NCBI RefSeq assembly: GCF_000739655.1
Contig: NZ_BATR01000191.1
Coordinates: forward strand, 1 to 64,000
DNA from: Verrucomicrobium sp. BvORR106
GTDB lineage: Bacteria; Verrucomicrobiota; Verrucomicrobiia; Verrucomicrobiales; Verrucomicrobiaceae
Direction of reading: 5' to 3'
DNA length: 64,000 bases
Shown here one piece after another: positions 56,713-64,000 of the stretch. Numbering within the stretch: position 1 is the first letter of the stretch; every line of letters starts with the position of its first letter. Below the pieces are notes generated by a model. The model saw nothing but the letters and a program-made list of their open reading frames with translations, did not search any database and was not told the DNA's origin. A program made the position numbers and the translations under genes.

Positions 56713-57642
56713 CTAGGTCCACCAGTGCTCGCCGCGCACTTCATTGAGCTCCACCCGGGCACCACCGCGGCGCTTGCTCTCGTCCGCGGCGGCCATGAAG
56801 GCGTAGATCTCCAGCGTCTCGGCAGGCGATACTGGAGCCACGCCTGATCCAAAGAAAGCGACGATCCGTTTCAGCAACGGCGTGTAGTCCCCGACATCCT
56901 GTTGCTCCACCACCGCCGCGTCGCCGAACTTGATCACTTTGTACTCTGCGGGCCAGCGATGGAGCGCATGAAGAGTGCCCACCTTTTCATCCTTCCACAA
57001 CCCGGTCACCACGGACAGATGCGGCGTTGTGGTGCGTTGCACACTCTGACAACCGTTGCCCAGCACCGTGAACAACGCCTCGGTGGGATGGATGCCGTAA
57101 AAGAACAGATCCGGATGGGTGGGCTCGATCGGGGCCGGCCCATAGGAGACCGCCCCCTGGACAACTCCTGCATCGGTCTCGACCAGAGCTTGGATGCCAG
57201 GATACCAACGCAAGGCGGAACTGCTGAAGAGCGGCGTGCCCGTTTCCGCGGCGAGCTCATAGATGCGCTCCGCCTCCGCCAAACTGCCGGCCACGGGCTT
57301 GTCCAGAAACACCGGCAATCCCGCCCGCAACACGGGTGCCACCTGTTCGGGGTGGGCCCGGCCATCCAGGCTGCACAGCAGGACCGCGTCACATCGTTCC
57401 AGCAGGGCTTCAATGCTCCCGACCATCTCCACACCATGGCGGGTCTGTAGTTCCTCCACGAACCCAGCCGCCCGGGTCTGGCTCCAGGGCATATCCGGGC
57501 TCACGGTGGGATGCGCCGCTACCACCCGGGCTCCGGCCACATGACCAGAGTGCCCGGCGTCATTCAGGCGGGCCGTGAACTCGATCGCGTGCGACGTATC
57601 GCAACCGATGATGCCGATGCGAAGTTCGCGGGGGTCACTCAT
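56713..57642 (-). CDS. Gfo/Idh/MocA-family dehydrogenase
   Basis: 309 residues from MSDPRE; the ATG lies 8 nt inside the end of the upstream beta-helix gene, indicating translational coupling. The Rossmann motif is IGIIGCDTSHAIEF, which departs from the usual GxGxxG (GCDTSH). FLDKPVAGSLAEAERI carries the EKP-like DKP. GIHPTEALFTVLGNG matches the active-site region. A sugar or uronate derivative released by the beta-helix protein is a plausible substrate but this is inference. It ends 1 bp from oppC. Confidence 0.85.
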   Translation of the reverse strand: MSDPRELRIGIIGCDTSHAIEFTARLNDAGHSGHVAGARVVAAHPTVSPDMPWSQTRAAGFVEELQTRHGVEMVGSIEALLERCDAVLLCSLDGRAHPEQVAPVLRAGLPVFLDKPVAGSLAEAERIYELAAETGTPLFSSSALRWYPGIQALVETDAGVVQGAVSYGPAPIEPTHPDLFFYGIHPTEALFTVLGNGCQSVQRTTTPHLSVVTGLWKDEKVGTLHALHRWPAEYKVIKFGDAAVVEQQDVGDYTPLLKRIVAFFGSGVAPVSPAETLEIYAFMAAADESKRRGGARVELNEVRGEHWWT

Positions 57643-60262
57643 TGCGGATGTCGAGATCGTCCAGGCTGAAGGAGGTGGCCACATTGGCGTCGCTCACGAA
57701 CACCATGCTCTCGAGTTCTCGAAGGTCTGGGTTCTTGAATGCCAGTTCCCTAAACTCTTTACGGGTCCCATCCGGCAAGGTCACGGTCAGATCCCATTTC
57801 GCAGCACTGGACTCGCCCAGGGCGGCACGGATCTCAATCCCCACCCATTGGGCGGGTTCAAGCTTCAACAACTCCTTGCCAGCCACCTTGAGCGAGCCTT
57901 TGCGAATCTCGAGGCTCGGACCTGCCCGATAGGGCGCATTCTTGTCCCTCCACTCATGGGTGAACTCAGCCTCCAGCTCCAGCCAGAGATTGAACCGGAC
58001 GGTGGTGGTGCCCGTTTTGTGATTCAGATCAAAGGAGAGATGCGGCTGGTAACGCTGGGTGAGCCCGGGGGCATCCTGAAACTTCAGGCTGCGATTGCCG
58101 CTCTTTGCCCGATCCTCACTGACCAGGATGGTGCCGCCCTTCTCATCCGTGCTGACGCGGCCATTCCACATCGTCTTGCCCACAGGAGTGCTTTCAAAGT
58201 CATCATGCAGGGTGAACTTGGGCAGCTCTTCGCGCTCCAGTTCCAGAGGCTTCAGACTGGCGGCGAGTTGTTTCCAGGCATCGTCACCCGTGACGCCAGC
58301 CTGGCTGTAGTCAAATGGCTTGAAGCCCATGGCCAGAGCGGGTGACTCCGGCTTCAGATGGAAGTCGCCTTTCGCCACATCCACAAAGAGCGGGTCAGCG
58401 ATCTTTGACCCCCGGTCATAGCCCTGCTTCTGCCACGCGGCGAAGTCCCCGCCCCCGAAGTCGATCGGACGCTTGCTGGCATCCCAATACAGATTCTGCT
58501 CCATGCGCACTTTGGGGCTCTTCCACTGGCCGTAGAGAAGAAGACCGCTGTCGAAGTACACGATGTTGTTCTGGTAGCTGAAGGAGAGATGCTCCTCCGT
58601 GCGGGAGCGCTGAATCTGAGCCTCCTCGCCAAAGGCGAAGATGTTGTTCCGGATGATGTTGTCCTTCCCGTAGTGCTGGTGGAATCCCGCGTGGCGCGTG
58701 TGGTGGACCAGATTGTTTTCCATGAGCACACCGGAGCTCCCTTCGTCCGTGTACAGTCCCCAGCCGCCGTAGCGGTAGCCGTTCACGTGATGGGCGTGGT
58801 TGTTGGACACGGTGGTGCCGGAGGCAGGTCCGAGGAGATACACCGCCCCCATGTCGCTCAACACTCCATACCCCAGGTGGTGGATGTGGTTGAACTCAAT
58901 CTTGTTGTGGTGAGCCACGCTCTCCGCATAGCCCCATACCCAGCCAGCCGAAACACCGCTGTAGAAGAAGTCCCCGATGTCATTGTGCGTGATGGTGTTC
59001 TCACCGCTGTGCGTGATGAAGACCCCCACGCTGCCCATGAAATAACGCCCGCCGGTGTGAATGATGTTGTTGTGCGCCGTGATGTGGTGGGTGCGCCCAC
59101 GGGGATCCGGGTCCAGCGGCACATCGCCAATCCGCACGCCTCCCGCACCCATGTCGTGCAGATAGGACCGGGTGATGGCGCTGTCTGTGCACCCCTTGCG
59201 GAACCAGATGGCGTAGATGCCGGTGTGGGCGATCTCGCACGAATCGAACGTCACATTATTGACGCCGTCCAGCATCACCACCGCCGGCACCTTGGAGTCC
59301 GCCTGGGAGTCGATGTGCCCGTCCTTGCCCAGCTCAAAACGGCTGTGCTTAAACGCCAGTCCTTTGAAGTGAAGATTCTGGACGAACTCGCCCTTGTCCG
59401 GAGCGCCCTGAATCTGGATCAGCTGATCCGCGACCGGAGCCACCGCCTCCACTTTGCCCAGTTCCTCACCTGGAAGCGGCTTGTAGAAGAGCTTCCCAGA
59501 CCGGTCCAGAAACCACTCCCCGGGGGCGTCCAGCGCCGACTTCATGTTCTCCAGGAAATAACGCTGCCGGGTCTCATAGACCAGGAAGGGCCAGCGCGAG
59601 TCGGCGGTGAACTGCACATAGCCTGCCTCAGGTTTCAGGAAAGCCACCCGGTGACGGGCGATCTGCCAGGTCTGGAACACCACCACCTCGGCATCCTTCA
59701 GCTCCCCCGCCTCCAGCTTGCCCAGCGGGGCCAAGTCGCCCACCTCTGCATAGAAGGCGGTGAACTCCGGCTTGCCCATGGGAGGAGCCCCTTCCGGAGC
59801 CTCCAGAGCGGGACGCGTGGCGTGGAAGTAGCGGGTGTTGGGCGTGCGGGCCCGGGTGGCACGCCGGCCATTGATCCACAGGTCCTGGAAGTACCACTTC
59901 CCTTCTTTTACCTCCGGGATCTCAGCCACCCAGGTGCCATTGCCCGCATCCTGCCACCCGGTGATGCCCCGCCCCCCGCTGATGACCGCCTTGCCGCCGC
60001 CTTCATAAGTCACGGATGCCCCGGCAGTGCCACCGTCCTCAGGACCGAAGGTCACCGGCTGAGTGATGGGATACGTGCCCGGCGCAAGTCGCACGGTGAC
60101 CGGCTCCGCCTTTCCCTTGCCCTCACCCTCCCGCCAGTTCCGCACCGCATCCCGCGCCTGCTCCAGTGTCTTCACCGGTCCATCCGGGCTGACCTGCACC
60201 TCCAGCGCGAGGAGGGAGGAAACACTGGCACTGAGGGCACAAAGCGCGACGAACGATCTCAT
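57635..60262 (-). CDS. Secreted right-handed parallel beta-helix protein, carbohydrate-active type
   Basis: 875 residues from MRSFVA (signal peptide 1-19); 29 earlier codons are open but non-signal. DGPVKTLEQARDAVRNW and VRLAPGTYPITQPVTFG are the N-terminal features of this family. Beta-helix repeats occupy about 340-640 with NNVTFDSCEIAHTGIYA, THHITAHNNIIHTGG, HHNKIEFNHIHHLG and VSNNHAHHVNGY. A C-terminal beta-sandwich (about 690-875) resembles LamG-like/DUF1080-type domains. A lyase or glycoside hydrolase role on polysaccharide is likely by fold; the active site cannot be named. Confidence 0.85.
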   Translation of the reverse strand: MRSFVALCALSASVSSLLALEVQVSPDGPVKTLEQARDAVRNWREGEGKGKAEPVTVRLAPGTYPITQPVTFGPEDGGTAGASVTYEGGGKAVISGGRGITGWQDAGNGTWVAEIPEVKEGKWYFQDLWINGRRATRARTPNTRYFHATRPALEAPEGAPPMGKPEFTAFYAEVGDLAPLGKLEAGELKDAEVVVFQTWQIARHRVAFLKPEAGYVQFTADSRWPFLVYETRQRYFLENMKSALDAPGEWFLDRSGKLFYKPLPGEELGKVEAVAPVADQLIQIQGAPDKGEFVQNLHFKGLAFKHSRFELGKDGHIDSQADSKVPAVVMLDGVNNVTFDSCEIAHTGIYAIWFRKGCTDSAITRSYLHDMGAGGVRIGDVPLDPDPRGRTHHITAHNNIIHTGGRYFMGSVGVFITHSGENTITHNDIGDFFYSGVSAGWVWGYAESVAHHNKIEFNHIHHLGYGVLSDMGAVYLLGPASGTTVSNNHAHHVNGYRYGGWGLYTDEGSSGVLMENNLVHHTRHAGFHQHYGKDNIIRNNIFAFGEEAQIQRSRTEEHLSFSYQNNIVYFDSGLLLYGQWKSPKVRMEQNLYWDASKRPIDFGGGDFAAWQKQGYDRGSKIADPLFVDVAKGDFHLKPESPALAMGFKPFDYSQAGVTGDDAWKQLAASLKPLELEREELPKFTLHDDFESTPVGKTMWNGRVSTDEKGGTILVSEDRAKSGNRSLKFQDAPGLTQRYQPHLSFDLNHKTGTTTVRFNLWLELEAEFTHEWRDKNAPYRAGPSLEIRKGSLKVAGKELLKLEPAQWVGIEIRAALGESSAAKWDLTVTLPDGTRKEFRELAFKNPDLRELESMVFVSDANVATSFSLDDLDIRNE

Positions 60263-60546
60263 GGCTCCACCATGAGTCAGGGTCGGGCGCTGCACAACCG
60301 CCGAAGCAGGGCGGAGCAAACCGGGGCAGGCACTACCCGCTCGACACAACCGCCATTTTTGTGCATCATATCACCATCAAACACCCGCAGACGAGCACGG
60401 CTCGTGGCAAGTCCGTATAAAATGACGGCAGGCAGGCACCTCACAGAATCGTCACCACATGCCTCTTCTGCCTCACTTCATCCCGTCAATGGTCTGTGCG
60501 CGACGCTGGCACGACGTCGGTCGCAGCCCCCTTGCCCCCTGAGCCT

Positions 60547-61737
60547 ATGGATTCCCCGAACATCCTCGTCATCAACTGCGGCAGCTCTTCGCTCAAGTTC
60601 GCAGTGATCTGGCCTGTGTCGGGCAAGGTGTTGAGCCAGGGTCTGGCCGAGAGGCTTGGCACTCCGGAGGCGCGCCTAATCTGGACGGCGACGGATGGGG
60701 GAAAGCACACCAAACTCCTGCCCAAAGCGGGCCATGAAGAAGCCCTCGACGTCATCCTGGCAGGGCTGCAGGGGATTGCGCTGGGTGCGGTGGGGCATCG
60801 CGTCGTGCATGGCGGGGAACAGTTTTCCGACAGTGTCCGGCTGAGTACGGCCACGCTCGCCGGCATCGAAGCCTGCAACGAACTGGCACCGTTGCACAAT
60901 CCGGCCAACGTGACCGGCATTCGCGCCGCCATGGAGCGTTTCCCGGAACTGCCCCACGTTGCGGTCTTCGACACCTCGTTCCACCAGACGATGCCGCCTC
61001 ATGCCTACCTCTATGCGGTGCCGCATGAGCTGTATGAGAAACACCGGATCCGTCGCTACGGCTTCCATGGCACAAGTCACCGCTTTGTCGCAGGTGAGGC
61101 CTCCACCCGCCTGGGTCGGCTGCCGACGGAGTTGCAACTCATCACCGCCCATCTGGGGAACGGGTGCAGCGCCTGCGCGGTGAGGCATGGTCGCAGCGTG
61201 GATACCACCATGGGGTTCACGCCCCTGGAAGGCCTGGTCATGGGCACCCGCAGCGGGGACGTGGATCCCAACCTCCACCAGTACCTGGCCGAACACACCG
61301 GGCGCACGTTGCAGGAAATTACGGACCTCTTGAACCGTGAAAGCGGTTTGCTGGGTCTCTCTGGGCTGAGCAATGACATGCGCACCCTCGTGGCCGCGAG
61401 CGAACAGGGCGACACCCACGCCCACCTCGCCATCGAGGTCTTTTGCTACCGGCTTGCCAAGGCCATTCTGGGCCTCTGCGCTTCTCTTGATCACCTGAAT
61501 GCCCTGGTCTTCACGGGTGGGATTGGTGAGAACTCCGCCCCAGTGCGCGCCCGCACGCTGGCTCATCTGGGGCTGTTGAAGGCGCGGGTTGACCATGATC
61601 TCAATGCCCAACACGGCTCGGCGGTCGCTGGACGCATCACCACGACGGACTCGGGTCTGCTGGCCATGGTGGTGCCAACCAATGAAGAACTCGTGATTGC
61701 CCGCGAGGCCGACCGGCTTCGTCTGACTGAACCCTGA
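60547..61737 (+). CDS. ackA: Acetate kinase
   Basis: 396 residues from MDSPNI. Motifs: NILVINCGSSSLKF, HRVVHGGEQF, VFDTSFHQTMP, RRYGFHGTSHRFV, LITAHLGNGCSACAV and FTGGIGENS, covering the substrate and nucleotide sites. It converts acetyl phosphate and ADP to acetate and ATP. It is followed 13 bp later by pta, giving the classical acetate pathway. Upstream (60263-60546) no gene is visible. Confidence 0.97.
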   Translation: MDSPNILVINCGSSSLKFAVIWPVSGKVLSQGLAERLGTPEARLIWTATDGGKHTKLLPKAGHEEALDVILAGLQGIALGAVGHRVVHGGEQFSDSVRLSTATLAGIEACNELAPLHNPANVTGIRAAMERFPELPHVAVFDTSFHQTMPPHAYLYAVPHELYEKHRIRRYGFHGTSHRFVAGEASTRLGRLPTELQLITAHLGNGCSACAVRHGRSVDTTMGFTPLEGLVMGTRSGDVDPNLHQYLAEHTGRTLQEITDLLNRESGLLGLSGLSNDMRTLVAASEQGDTHAHLAIEVFCYRLAKAILGLCASLDHLNALVFTGGIGENSAPVRARTLAHLGLLKARVDHDLNAQHGSAVAGRITTTDSGLLAMVVPTNEELVIAREADRLRLTEP

Positions 61738-61750
61738 ACGCCCCTCCTGC

Positions 61751-63835
61751 ATGCCCCACACCCTCTATCTCGCCCCCAGCGGCAGCAGCGCCGGCCTCAC
61801 CACCATCGCCCTCGGCCTGGTTCGATCCCTTGACATTCACGGTGTGAAGGTGGCGTTCTGCAAACCCATTGGCCAGTCCACCAGCCAGGACAAGGGACCG
61901 GAACGCTCCACCCACTTCGTTCGGGAGGCGACGCATCTGCGCCCTTCGACACCAATCCCGCTGGATCAGGCAGAGAGGCTGATCACCACCGGCCGCCTGG
62001 ACGAACTGATGGAACGGGTCATAGAGAACTACCACGCCTCTGCGGCAGATGCGGATGTGGTGATCGTGGAAGGGCTGGTCCACACGGCCGAGACCCCTCA
62101 AGCTGACGAACTCAATCTTCAACTGGTCAAGACCCTGAGCGCAGAAGTCATCCTTGTGGGGTCCCTGGGAGATGTGCCGATCGCGGAGTTCGAGTCCCGC
62201 ATGGAGTACACCTCCAAGAAGTTCGGCGACTCCGTGGTGGGCTGCATCATCAATCGGATTCCGGACGCCGTTGACCAGTCGCTCAAGGAACTCGCCGTGA
62301 GCTTCGCCTTGCGCAGCCGCCTGTTCCATCGCAGTGGATTCCACCTCATCGGGGCGGTGCCGGAGAAAGCGGAACTGGCCTCCTGCCGCGCTGTGGATGT
62401 GGCCCGCTATCTGAATGCCACCGTGCTGCATGAGGGGGAGCTGAAGACGCGGCGGGTGCGCCGCTTCACCATGCTGGCCCGGACCGTGCCCAACATGCTG
62501 GACACCTTTGTGCCGGGATCGGTGCTGATCACGCCTTCAGACCGCAGTGACGTCATCGTCGCCGCCTGCATGGCCACCCTCAATGACATCCCCATCGCTG
62601 CCCTGCTGCTGACGGGTGACATGGAGGTGCCCCCGGCCATCTTCGACCTCTGCCGGGCCGGGCTCGCCACCGGCCTGCCTATTCTCCAGGTCCCCACCAA
62701 CAGCTGGCATACCGCCACCGCCCTCACCCGCATGAGTGCAGAGGTGCCGGTGGACGACATCGAGCGGGTGCAGCAGAGCATGGACTATGTGGCCCGTTAC
62801 ATTGACAGCGAGTGGATCGCTTCTCACGCCGCCATCCCCGTGGAGGCCCGCATGTCGCCAGCCGCATTCTGCTTCCGTCTCACGGAGATGGCGCGCCAGA
62901 CCACCCGGCGAATCATTCTGCCTGAAGGAAACGAACCCCGCACCATCCGCGCCGCTGCCATCTGCGCCCAGCGCGGCATTGCCCGCTGTGTCCTCATTGG
63001 CTCCCCCGAGGAGATCCGCCGCGTCGCCCGGGGTCAGGAGGTCGAACTCCCGCCGCAGGTGGAGATCCTCGATCCCGCGCCACTACGGCAGAACTACATC
63101 GCCCCCCTGGTGGAGATGCGCAAGGCCAAGGGGTTGACTCCTGAAGCCGCTGCGGAATTGCTCGAGGACAACGTCTGGCTCGGCACGGTCATGCTGGCGC
63201 TGGGCGAGGTGGACGGTCTTGTGTCAGGGGCAGTGCATTCCACCGCCAACACCATCCGGCCGGCGCTGCAGATCATCAAGACCCGGCCCGGGGCCAAAGT
63301 CGTTTCCTCGATCTTCTTCATGTGCCTGCCCGACCAGGTGCTTGTCTATGGCGACTGCGCAGTCAATCCGGATCCAGATGCGGAGACGCTCGCGGACATT
63401 GCCATTCAGAGTGCCGATTCCGCAGCGACCTTCGGCCTTCCGGTTCGAGTGGCCATGATCAGCTACTCCACTGGTGAGTCCGGCAGCGGGGTGGATGTTG
63501 ACAAGGTCCGCGAAGCCACGCAGATCGCGCGGACCAAGCGCCCCGATCTGACGCTGGACGGCCCGCTCCAGTATGACGCGGCCGCCGTGGCTGAAGTGGC
63601 GGCCTCGAAGGCACCCGACAGCCCGGTCGCGGGCAAGGCGACCGTTTTCATCTTCCCCGATCTGAATACCGGCAACACCACCTACAAGGCCGTGCAGCGC
63701 AGTGCCAGCGTGGTGAGCATCGGCCCCATGCTGCAGGGGATGCGCCGGCCGGTCAACGACCTCTCCCGGGGAGCCCTGGTGGAGGACATTGTGTACACCA
63801 TCGCCCTCACCTCCATCCAGGCGGGTCAGAACTGA
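61751..63835 (+). CDS. pta: Phosphate acetyltransferase, long form
   Basis: 694 residues, the long form as in E. coli. N-terminal BioD-like P-loop domain (LAPSGSSAGLTTIALGLVR), a DRTGG-type domain around 210-330 (ITPSDRSDVIVAA), and the catalytic PTA_PTB domain from about 370 (RRIILPEGNEPRTIRAA, GLVSGAVHSTANTIRPALQ, VRVAMISYSTGESGSG). It interconverts acetyl-CoA and acetyl phosphate. With ackA it forms a two-gene operon. Confidence 0.97.
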   Translation: MPHTLYLAPSGSSAGLTTIALGLVRSLDIHGVKVAFCKPIGQSTSQDKGPERSTHFVREATHLRPSTPIPLDQAERLITTGRLDELMERVIENYHASAADADVVIVEGLVHTAETPQADELNLQLVKTLSAEVILVGSLGDVPIAEFESRMEYTSKKFGDSVVGCIINRIPDAVDQSLKELAVSFALRSRLFHRSGFHLIGAVPEKAELASCRAVDVARYLNATVLHEGELKTRRVRRFTMLARTVPNMLDTFVPGSVLITPSDRSDVIVAACMATLNDIPIAALLLTGDMEVPPAIFDLCRAGLATGLPILQVPTNSWHTATALTRMSAEVPVDDIERVQQSMDYVARYIDSEWIASHAAIPVEARMSPAAFCFRLTEMARQTTRRIILPEGNEPRTIRAAAICAQRGIARCVLIGSPEEIRRVARGQEVELPPQVEILDPAPLRQNYIAPLVEMRKAKGLTPEAAAELLEDNVWLGTVMLALGEVDGLVSGAVHSTANTIRPALQIIKTRPGAKVVSSIFFMCLPDQVLVYGDCAVNPDPDAETLADIAIQSADSAATFGLPVRVAMISYSTGESGSGVDVDKVREATQIARTKRPDLTLDGPLQYDAAAVAEVAASKAPDSPVAGKATVFIFPDLNTGNTTYKAVQRSASVVSIGPMLQGMRRPVNDLSRGALVEDIVYTIALTSIQAGQN

Positions 63836-63845
63836 GGAGCCTGCA

Positions 63846-64000
63846 TCACAGCAACCGGGAATCGACCGGGAAGTCAACCGGCCCACGAACCTCAATCTTT
63901 TTGAAGTCGGGATGCGCCGGGTTCAGGAGATAATTGCGCTCGCCGGGAACGATGGCACTGGGAAGGGACAGCACGGCGGAGTCACCTGCCGCCACCCAGG
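63846..64000 (-). CDS. RES-domain NAD-degrading toxin-like protein, C-terminal part
   Basis: The gene runs off the right edge; its last 51 codons are visible. The reading GDSAVLSLPSAIVPGERNYL, then NPAHPDFKKIEVRGPV and a final FPVDSRLL match the end of RES-domain proteins (PSA..P.E.NYL.NP.HPDF). In Xre-RES toxin-antitoxin systems RES proteins destroy cellular NAD. The antitoxin normally lies upstream of the toxin, which is outside the window. Assignment rests only on this short segment. Confidence 0.7.
   Translation of the reverse strand, partial: WVAAGDSAVLSLPSAIVPGERNYLLNPAHPDFKKIEVRGPVDFPVDSRLL

Noticed and set aside
58589-60607. 672-codon plus-strand ORF opposite the beta-helix gene
   Set aside because: No recognisable domain; the minus strand encodes a signal peptide and full beta-helix repeats.

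Overview
The window looks like chromosomal DNA of a Verrucomicrobium-type bacterium (phylum Verrucomicrobiota, probably family Verrucomicrobiaceae). The evidence is a complete four-gene Verru_Chthon pseudopilin cassette, two tandem genes of the Verrucomicrobia-typical TIGR02597-like family, an ECF sigma factor of the Rhodopirellula/Verrucomicrobium type, planctomycete-type cytochrome c (PSCyt1) domains, leucine-rich-repeat lipoproteins, a sulfatase, and high G+C with few good Shine-Dalgarno sites. No rRNA, tRNA, CRISPR array, insertion sequence or prophage was seen.

Layout. 1-552 holds a long inverted repeat and a 7-bp tandem repeat. 553-5671 carries a small PSCyt1 protein, two paralogous TIGR02597-like exported proteins, and an ECF sigma factor overlapping a FecR/DNRLRE-type anti-sigma candidate. 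5834-11006 is a sugar locus: an AraC regulator divergent from a xylose-isomerase-like protein, a class I aldolase, a Gfo/Idh/MocA dehydrogenase and a PfkB kinase. 11007-11632 and 13280-13768 contain further long inverted repeats around an NfeD-type membrane protease. 13769-22952 has a PSCyt1-LRR protein, GlgC, three lipoproteins, an FHA-adenylate cyclase, two unrecognised proteins and an LptF/G permease. 23066-30260 is mostly housekeeping: DinG-type helicase, M23 peptidase, UppP, PII, DUF2062 protein, amidase and cysteine desulfurase. 30474-36607 is the Verru_Chthon cassette (order D-B-C-A). 37165-45435 has a group III truncated hemoglobin, a large alpha/beta hydrolase, a sulfatase, and a discoidin-like histidine kinase with its response regulator and a membrane acyltransferase. 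45505-56711 has a cytosolic molybdopterin oxidoreductase and two divergent peptide ABC transporter operons. One is Yej-like (B-E-A-D-F) and the other is Opp-like (A-B-C) without its own ATPases. 56713-60262 is a beta-helix protein coupled to a dehydrogenase. 60547-63835 is ackA-pta. The right edge cuts a RES-domain toxin-like gene.

How the parts fit. The sugar locus looks like a self-contained isomerise/phosphorylate/cleave route under AraC control. The two peptide transporters face each other across a 211-bp promoter region and may share one OppD/OppF pair. AckA-Pta gives acetate overflow or assimilation, and GlgC with PII points to carbon storage and nitrogen sensing. The most novel material is the Verru_Chthon cassette with a promoter dyad, the permease with a MORN-like insertion, the xylose-isomerase-like protein with a changed metal ligand, and the families of long inverted repeats.
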